Source: Janthinobacterium violaceinigrum (GTDB taxonomy: Bacteria > Pseudomonadota > Gammaproteobacteria > Burkholderiales > Burkholderiaceae_D). Taken from it: DNA of 64,000 nt. The notes below the pieces were generated by a model. The model had not been told where the DNA came from and made no database searches. It saw only the letters and a program-made list of their open reading frames with translations. The stretch lies in the NCBI RefSeq assembly GCF_009208555.1, contig NZ_WFLI01000019.1, forward strand, positions 53,701-117,700, in the 5' to 3' direction. Below are positions 60,737 through 64,000 of the stretch, piece after piece; the stretch's first letter is position 1, and each line of letters starts with the position of its first letter. The translations under genes were made by a program, and so were the position numbers.

Positions 60737-61483
60737 TCATGGCGCGACCTTGGCTTTCTTGGTGGCAATTTCGTCGGCCCGTTGCCTGGCCAGTTCGTCG
60801 AGCCGGCGCGCCAGGAAAGCCAGCTCGTGCGGGTCGCTGATCTGGCCGCTGGCGATCAGGCCGCCGATCACCAGGCGGGCGCTGTCGAGCTGGTCCATGT
60901 CTTCCAGGATGAACGCTTCCATCTCGCGCACCCAGGGCGGCACCTGCGGCCCCGTCGCCAGCCGGCGCAGCGCGCGCGCATAGCCGAGCGCCAGCGGCAG
61001 GTCGCGCAGCTGGTGCTTGGCCACCAGCACGGCTTGCGCCATGGCGGGCCAGCGGCGCTGCGGATCGGCGGCAAAGCTGGCGGCCACAAAGGCCAGCATG
61101 CGCCGCACGCGTTGCGGGTCGGCCACGCCCGCATACACTTCGCTGGCGGCCACCAGCGCATACTGGCTGCGGGGATCGAGCGTTTGCGCCGTGTCCAGCC
61201 AGCCGACCAGGCGGTCGTAGTCGAGCTGGCGCCACGGCAGGCTGACGCCGGGCTGGTCTTCGAACGATTGCAGGTACAGCAGCATGGCCTTGGCCATGGC
61301 CAGCGGCTCGCCCAGGCTGGCCAGGCGCGCCACGCTCGCCGGCGGCGGCGCAGGCAGGGGCCGTGCCTGGGCGGGGGCGTGCTGCTGCGCCGCCCGCCAG
61401 CCCAGCTGCAGCAGCAGGCAGGCGGCCAGCAGCCAGCACAGGGGGCGCGGCACCATGGACCAGGGACGTTGGGCGGTGGCCAT
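60737..61483 (-). CDS. Membrane-anchored helical-repeat protein of the pseudopilin operon
   Basis: 248 residues from ATG 61483, which overlaps the stop of the permease gene (TGATG). One N-terminal membrane segment (PLCWLLAACLLLQLGW), a proline-rich linker (PLPAPPPASV) and a soluble all-helical domain (AKAMLLYLQSFEDQ, LDYDRLVGWLDTAQTLDPRSQYALVAA, LGYARALRRLA) resembling TPR-like repeats. No named family; position suggests an assembly factor of the pilus-like machine. Confidence 0.65.
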   Translation of the reverse strand: MATAQRPWSMVPRPLCWLLAACLLLQLGWRAAQQHAPAQARPLPAPPPASVARLASLGEPLAMAKAMLLYLQSFEDQPGVSLPWRQLDYDRLVGWLDTAQTLDPRSQYALVAASEVYAGVADPQRVRRMLAFVAASFAADPQRRWPAMAQAVLVAKHQLRDLPLALGYARALRRLATGPQVPPWVREMEAFILEDMDQLDSARLVIGGLIASGQISDPHELAFLARRLDELARQRADEIATKKAKVAP

Positions 61484-62256
61484 CAGATGTTGCGGCGGTA
61501 AAAGTCGCACAGCGCGCAACTGGCCAGCAAGCCGACATAGATGACGGTCTGCGCCGCCACGCCGGCCAGCGCCTGCCAGTCGCCGGTCGCGTACAGCAGC
61601 CACTGCGTGCGCGTAAAATCGTCGAGGCGGGGCAGCAGCAGGGCCAGCACGTCGATGGCGCCGGCCGCGGCCCGCTGCGCCATGGAGTCGCCCGCCTGCG
61701 GGCCGTGCGCCAGCAGCTGCAGGCTGCCCAGCATGCGCGCCAGCACATAGAAGCCGCCCGTGGCGGCCAGCGCGGGCAGGGCTTGCTGCAGGCTGGCCGC
61801 GCACAGCAGGCTGAAGGCGGCGACGATCCACAATTCGCCCAGCAGGGACAGGGCCCACAGCGCGCTTTGCGCGGGCGCGGCAAACAGCGCCATCAGCAGG
61901 CCGAACAGCACGGCGGGCACGGCCGCCAGCGTCCCGTAGCCCAGCAGCTTGCCCAGCAGGTAGGCCGCGCGCGGCATGGGCAATGCCAGCAGCAGTTCCA
62001 GGCCCCGGTCGGCCGCTTCGCGCGCCATGCCCGTGATGATGAAGGTGGCCAGCAGGAAGACGCTGGCCAGGCGCAGGGTAGCCGCCAGCAGCGCCGCCTG
62101 CACGGCGCCGCTTTCCGTCAGCGCCAGTTGCTGCAGGAAGCCGGCCAGGGCGGCGGCGCCGCAGGCGGCCAGCACGAACAGCCACGGCAGGCGGCTGCGC
62201 AGCGCTTCGAGCAAGGTGTAGCGGGCGATGGTGAGGGCGGGAGCGAGCATGGGCAT
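61483..62256 (-). CDS. ABC-2/CcmB-like membrane permease
   Basis: 257 residues from ATG 62256, overlapping the stop of the upstream pseudopilin gene (TGATG). Six predicted membrane helices with the ABC-2-type N-terminus ALTIARYTLLEALRSRLPWLFVLAA and GMAREAADRGLELLLALPMPRAAYLLGKLLG, the coupling segment. Such permeases need a separate ATPase; none is seen downstream, so it should lie upstream, beyond the right edge. An ABC permease inside a pilin operon is unusual. Confidence 0.75.
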   Translation of the reverse strand: MPMLAPALTIARYTLLEALRSRLPWLFVLAACGAAALAGFLQQLALTESGAVQAALLAATLRLASVFLLATFIITGMAREAADRGLELLLALPMPRAAYLLGKLLGYGTLAAVPAVLFGLLMALFAAPAQSALWALSLLGELWIVAAFSLLCAASLQQALPALAATGGFYVLARMLGSLQLLAHGPQAGDSMAQRAAAGAIDVLALLLPRLDDFTRTQWLLYATGDWQALAGVAAQTVIYVGLLASCALCDFYRRNI

Positions 62257-62972
62257 CAGCGGGGCAGCCTTTGTGCCGCCACCATGCGGTTGAACAGGAT
62301 GTTCGGCGACAGCCAGGCGACGATATCGTCGAACTCGCCGCCCGGCTGCTGCGCACCGCTGGCGGCGCGGCTGATGAAGGTGGTGGCGTTCGATGCATTG
62401 TTGCGCTCGTCGACATTGTTGCCAAAAGGCACGGCCTGGCGCTGGCCCTGTACGCTGGTGGCGCCAAATGCGTTTTTGCCGTGCGACATGATCATGGCGG
62501 GGATATCGTTCAAGGCCGTCGCCTGCAGCAGCGCGCCCCCATTGCGCGTGACGATGCTGATGTCGCGCGGCGTGGACAGGCTGAAGAGCTGGCCGCTGTC
62601 GCTGAAGGCGGGCGTCACGCTGTAGCGGAACAGGTTGTTCCAGCTGTCGCCCTGGCGCAGCCCCAGGGTGGCCCACGGCAGGAAGCCGGCGCGTTTTTCG
62701 CCATTGCAGCGCGTGCCGCGCCGGTCTTCCAGGCCGCTGAGGGGAGAAACGGCGGGACAGGGCAGGTAGCCGTAGCGCAGCGCGTAGCCCGTCAGCGCCT
62801 CTTTCGCTTCGTCCAGCGCCTTTTGCGTTTCGGCCACCTTGCGCTGCTCCAGCTGCACCGTCAGCGGCGTGACCAGGCCGCCCATCATCAGGCCCACGAT
62901 GACGAGCACGATGGCGATCTCGATCAGGGAAAAGCCGCGCTGGCGCGGCCGGGGGCGATATCTATTGCTCAT
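62256..62972 (-). CDS. Prepilin-type pseudopilin
   Basis: 238 residues. Prepilin signal RQRGFSLIEIAIVLVIVGLMMGG (cleavage after Gly13, Glu5 present). The globular domain contains LPCPAVSPLSG, GFLPWATLGLRQGDSWNNL, FRYSVTPAF and GGEFDDIVAWLSPNILFNRM. ATGA overlap with the upstream gene and TGATG with the downstream one. It is a paralogue of the next protein. Likely a minor pilin or pseudopilin of a type II secretion- or MSHA-like system. Confidence 0.85.
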   Translation of the reverse strand: MSNRYRPRPRQRGFSLIEIAIVLVIVGLMMGGLVTPLTVQLEQRKVAETQKALDEAKEALTGYALRYGYLPCPAVSPLSGLEDRRGTRCNGEKRAGFLPWATLGLRQGDSWNNLFRYSVTPAFSDSGQLFSLSTPRDISIVTRNGGALLQATALNDIPAMIMSHGKNAFGATSVQGQRQAVPFGNNVDERNNASNATTFISRAASGAQQPGGEFDDIVAWLSPNILFNRMVAAQRLPR

Positions 62973-63703
62973 GGCAGGTTGCGCGCGGCGCGCATGCGTT
63001 GGTACAGGGTGGGCAGGGTGATCCAGGCCAGCATGTCGTCAAAGGCGCCGCCGGGCAGCGCGGCATTGCCGCTGGCGGGGCGGGCGATGAAACTGCGGCT
63101 GGCGCTGTCGTTGGCCGCTTCGTCGATATTGCCGCGTGCCGTGTTGACTTGGACCACGCCGCTGGCGGCCGTGCCGTAGTGATCCTTGCCTTGCGAGAAC
63201 AGCACGAGGGGCAGGCACTGGGCGCTGACGTCGCACTGGGCCTGGCCCGCCACGAAGGCCAGTTCGCCGCGCGCGCCGCGCTCGAGCACGACTCGGTTGG
63301 CGATGGCGGACGACGAGACGATGGGCGCGCGCGCCATTTCCGGCGTGACGCTGTAGCGCAGCAGCTTGCCCCAGGCGTCGGTGCCCGCCACGCCCAGCGC
63401 CACCCACGGCAGGAAGCCGCTGCATTCGGCGTCGTCGGCGCAGTCGGCGGCCCGTTCGCGCCCGTCGAGGGCGGAGGCGGCAGGACGGGGCAGGCGGCCT
63501 TGCGTGGCGGCAAAGCCCAGCAAGGCTTCGCGCGCCTGCGCCAGGGTGGCCAGGGTGCGCTGCTGGCGTTCGGCCTCGCCCGTGTTGCGGCCGAAGGCGC
63601 CGATCAGCAGGCTGGCGGCTCCCAGGCCCAGCACGGCCACCAGCAGCAACAGGGCGGCGCCGCGCTGGCGGTACGGCTGGCGCTGGGCTAGACGCGGCGT
63701 CAT
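62969..63703 (-). CDS. Pilin-like paralogue with degenerate prepilin signal
   Basis: 244 residues. The globular part matches the neighbouring pseudopilin block by block (GRLPRPAASALDG, GFLPWVALGVAGTDAWGKLLRYSVTPEM, LFSQGKDHYGTAASG, GGAFDDMLAWITLPTLYQRM), but the N-terminus is YRQRGAALLLLVAVLGLGAA: a membrane helix after RG without the FTLIE signature and without Glu5, as in PilX/GspK-like subunits. GspK-type subunits cap pseudopilus tips, which may be its role. ATGA overlaps with both neighbours. Confidence 0.8.
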   Translation of the reverse strand: MTPRLAQRQPYRQRGAALLLLVAVLGLGAASLLIGAFGRNTGEAERQQRTLATLAQAREALLGFAATQGRLPRPAASALDGRERAADCADDAECSGFLPWVALGVAGTDAWGKLLRYSVTPEMARAPIVSSSAIANRVVLERGARGELAFVAGQAQCDVSAQCLPLVLFSQGKDHYGTAASGVVQVNTARGNIDEAANDSASRSFIARPASGNAALPGGAFDDMLAWITLPTLYQRMRAARNLP

Positions 63704-64000
63704 GGCTGCGCCTCCTGCACTTCGGTGACGGTGCCGCTGGCCGGGTCGTAGCGCTGGCCAGGCTTGAGCCGCACCACCTGGCCCGTCGACAGGCGCAGGG
63801 TCAATGTGCCCGGATTGCCCGACTTGTCGCGCACGAGCCGGTTGTGCGGCTCGTTCTGCACTTCCTCGTTCAGCCAGACGGTGGAGCGGCCGCTGCTGCG
63901 CACCACCACGCCGTTCAATTCCACGGGCGGGGCGGGCGGCGGTGGCGGCGGTGGCGGCGGTGGCGGCGCCAGGGCGGGATCGGCCGCGGGCGGCCCGTAG
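63700..64000 (-). CDS. Proline-rich PilP/GspC/MshK-like protein, C-terminal part
   Basis: The frame is open to the right edge; visible codons read YGPPAADPALA, a run of about 10 prolines, then VELNGVVVRSSGRSTVWLNE, and later TLRLSTGQVVRLKPGQRYD. A GTG at 63924 could be mistaken for a start but lies after the proline linker. A linker followed by an LxGIVxxxGRxxVWLNxxxV segment is the layout of PilP/GspC-type homology-region proteins and MshK. It couples secretin and inner-membrane platform in such systems. The start and membrane anchor lie outside. Confidence 0.65.
   Translation of the reverse strand, partial: YGPPAADPALAPPPPPPPPPPPAPPVELNGVVVRSSGRSTVWLNEEVQNEPHNRLVRDKSGNPGTLTLRLSTGQVVRLKPGQRYDPASGTVTEVQEAQP

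Overview
The window is high-GC chromosomal DNA (roughly 62-66% G+C in housekeeping stretches). Gene content, codon use and a run of MCP, GGDEF, HD-GYP and hybrid-kinase genes suggest a free-living beta-proteobacterium of the Oxalobacteraceae (Janthinobacterium/Massilia/Duganella-like). This placement is inferred from sequence character, not from a marker gene.

Layout. 1-2.6 kb: N-terminal part of a giant Ser/Thr-kinase/AAA-ATPase signalling protein. 2.9-3.7 kb: SGNH hydrolase. About 4.2-13.5 kb: remnant of a P2-like prophage tail module (genes R, S, V, W, J in P2 order on the minus strand). It carries a large secreted Rhs polymorphic toxin with its immunity gene between S and V, followed by displaced Rhs C-terminal tips, immunity-like genes and a second, broken gene V. 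Several of these accessory genes are strikingly AT-rich. A tRNA-Leu(TAA) gene borders the remnant. 13.8-26.8 kb: TonB receptor, HD-GYP protein, polysaccharide deacetylase, two DUF2939 paralogues, ParB-like protein, Ntn-type acylase, and the reverse transsulfuration pair cbs/cgl. 27-41 kb: tdk, MCP, prc, LysR/MFS pair, pentapeptide protein, alaC, queH and metE. 41.2-46.3 kb: a MarR-controlled locus with a homodimeric 2-oxoacid dehydrogenase E1 and a shortened E1 paralogue lacking the thiamine-diphosphate domain. 46.6-53.7 kb: AspT-type transporter, TetR/MFS pair, and an operon of two acyl-CoA dehydrogenases and two MaoC hydratases. 54-59.5 kb: hybrid histidine kinase translationally coupled to a response-regulator diguanylate cyclase. 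60-64 kb: a tightly overlapping pseudopilin-type operon that runs off the right edge.

The most unusual signal is a five-copy family of about 61-63-nt predicted small RNA genes at 32.8, 35.2, 37.6, 40.9 and 46.4 kb, all on the plus strand. Each has a conserved upstream box, a -35/-10 pair with exactly 18 nt between them, a CU-rich 5' segment complementary to Shine-Dalgarno sequences, a small hairpin whose arms vary together between copies, and a near-identical intrinsic terminator. Four of the five end within a few bases of the stop codon of a convergent gene. Second in interest are the layered Rhs/prophage graveyard and the shortened E1 paralogue, which shares a doublet MarR-type operator with the full-length E1.
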